Below are positions 63,641 through 64,000 of a DNA stretch of 64,000 nt, in pieces. How positions within the stretch are numbered: the stretch's first letter is position 1; each line of letters starts with the position of its first letter. Both the position numbers and the translations under genes were made by a program. The stretch lies in NCBI GenBank assembly GCA_003150485.1, contig QALX01000006.1, positions 4,643 through 68,642 on the forward strand, given 5' to 3'. Under the pieces are notes generated by a model, which was given only the letters and a program-made list of their open reading frames with translations, searched no databases and had not been told where the DNA came from. Source of the stretch: Clostridiales bacterium. Lineage in GTDB: Bacteria > Bacillota > Clostridia > Oscillospirales > Oscillospiraceae.

Positions 63641-63714
63641 TGGGCCTTCGGGGGCTCGAACCCAGGACCATCCGGTTATGAGCCGGACGCTCTAACCAAC
63701 TGAGCTAAAGGCCC
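63641..63714 (-). tRNA. tRNA-Met (CAT anticodon)
   Basis: Acceptor GGGCCTT/AAGGCCC, anticodon stem TCCGG/CCGGA with loop CTCATAA (CAT), discriminator A, encoded CCA. The body looks like elongator Met; a lysidine-modified tRNA-Ile2, which also reads CAT, cannot be fully excluded. Confidence 0.88.
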
Positions 63715-63773
63715 AAATAAAGACTTTAGAAGAAATGCCGCCACACGAAAGCACCGCGTGGCGGCATTTATGG

Positions 63774-63846
63774 CTCCCCAAGTAGGACTCGAACCTACGA
63801 CAACGCGGTTAACAGCCGCGCGCTCTACCAACTGAGCTATTGAGGA
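63774..63846 (-). tRNA. tRNA-Asn (GTT anticodon)
   Basis: Acceptor TCCTCAA/TTGGGGA, anticodon stem CGCGG/CCGCG with loop CTGTTAA (GTT), discriminator G, encoded CCA. First tRNA after the 5S gene. A processing hairpin (AAATGCCGCCAC arm) lies between it and tRNA-Met. Confidence 0.95.
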
Positions 63847-63892
63847 ATATAAAGGGGAGACCGGACCTTTCGATCAGGTCCCCCTGTCATGA

Positions 63893-64000
<108 letters not shown>

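Overview
The window is high-GC, low-repeat chromosome of a sporulating, anaerobic, butyrate-type Clostridia member. The family Oscillospiraceae, near Flavonifractor, Lawsonibacter or Intestinimonas, is an inference from protein resemblance, not a measured placement. Supporting signs are Firmicutes housekeeping genes (RNase Y, PdxST, KtrAB, SigV/RsiV, a CIRCE operator), strong AGGAGG ribosome sites and consensus TTGACA-17-TATAAT promoters. Genes lie on both strands and form short operons, many closed by clear intrinsic terminators.

Layout. 1-5940: start of a probable SpoIIP-like protein, rny, a small low-GC islet with an XRE regulator and two mini-genes, a VanY-type carboxypeptidase and a PepD dipeptidase. 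6003-12145: a sulfur and PLP block (Rrf2 regulator, cysK, pdxS, pdxT, a PatB/MalY lyase, metY). One sequence motif recurs at the rrf2, cysK and metY promoters and is probably the Rrf2 operator. 12227-23688: VWA protein, thioesterase, OFA-family transporter, PucR-type regulator, two CoA-transferases, CoA-acylating aldehyde dehydrogenase and Fe alcohol dehydrogenase, resembling a 4-hydroxybutyrate-type fermentation module.

24285-25116 is a decayed HNH gene. 25443-32959 is an integrated mobilizable element of about 7.5 kb bounded by a 13-bp direct repeat. It carries a large serine recombinase, regulators, a MobV-type oriT, a NotI-like restriction-modification pair, a sigma-like gene and a frameshifted MobV relaxase. 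It sits between a tRNA-Leu gene and what looks like that gene's terminator.

33183-44111: mutY, a radical SAM gene, a second cysK, rpsF-ssb-rpsR, queT, sigV-rsiV, a metal exporter, HD and NUDIX enzymes, a secreted beta-helix protein and a small DMT transporter with an attenuator leader. 44113-62950: GNAT and DUF2156 proteins, a GlmU-like protein with a degenerate first domain, prs, pth, mfd, a PrsA-like foldase, thiT under a TPP riboswitch, pgi, dacF, hsp20 with CIRCE, and ktrA-ktrB. Dense hairpin arrays lie between prs and pth and between pgi and dacF. The window ends in a tRNA cluster (Thr, Asp, Trp, Met, Asn) and the 3' part of a 5S rRNA, the tail of an rrn operon read on the minus strand.
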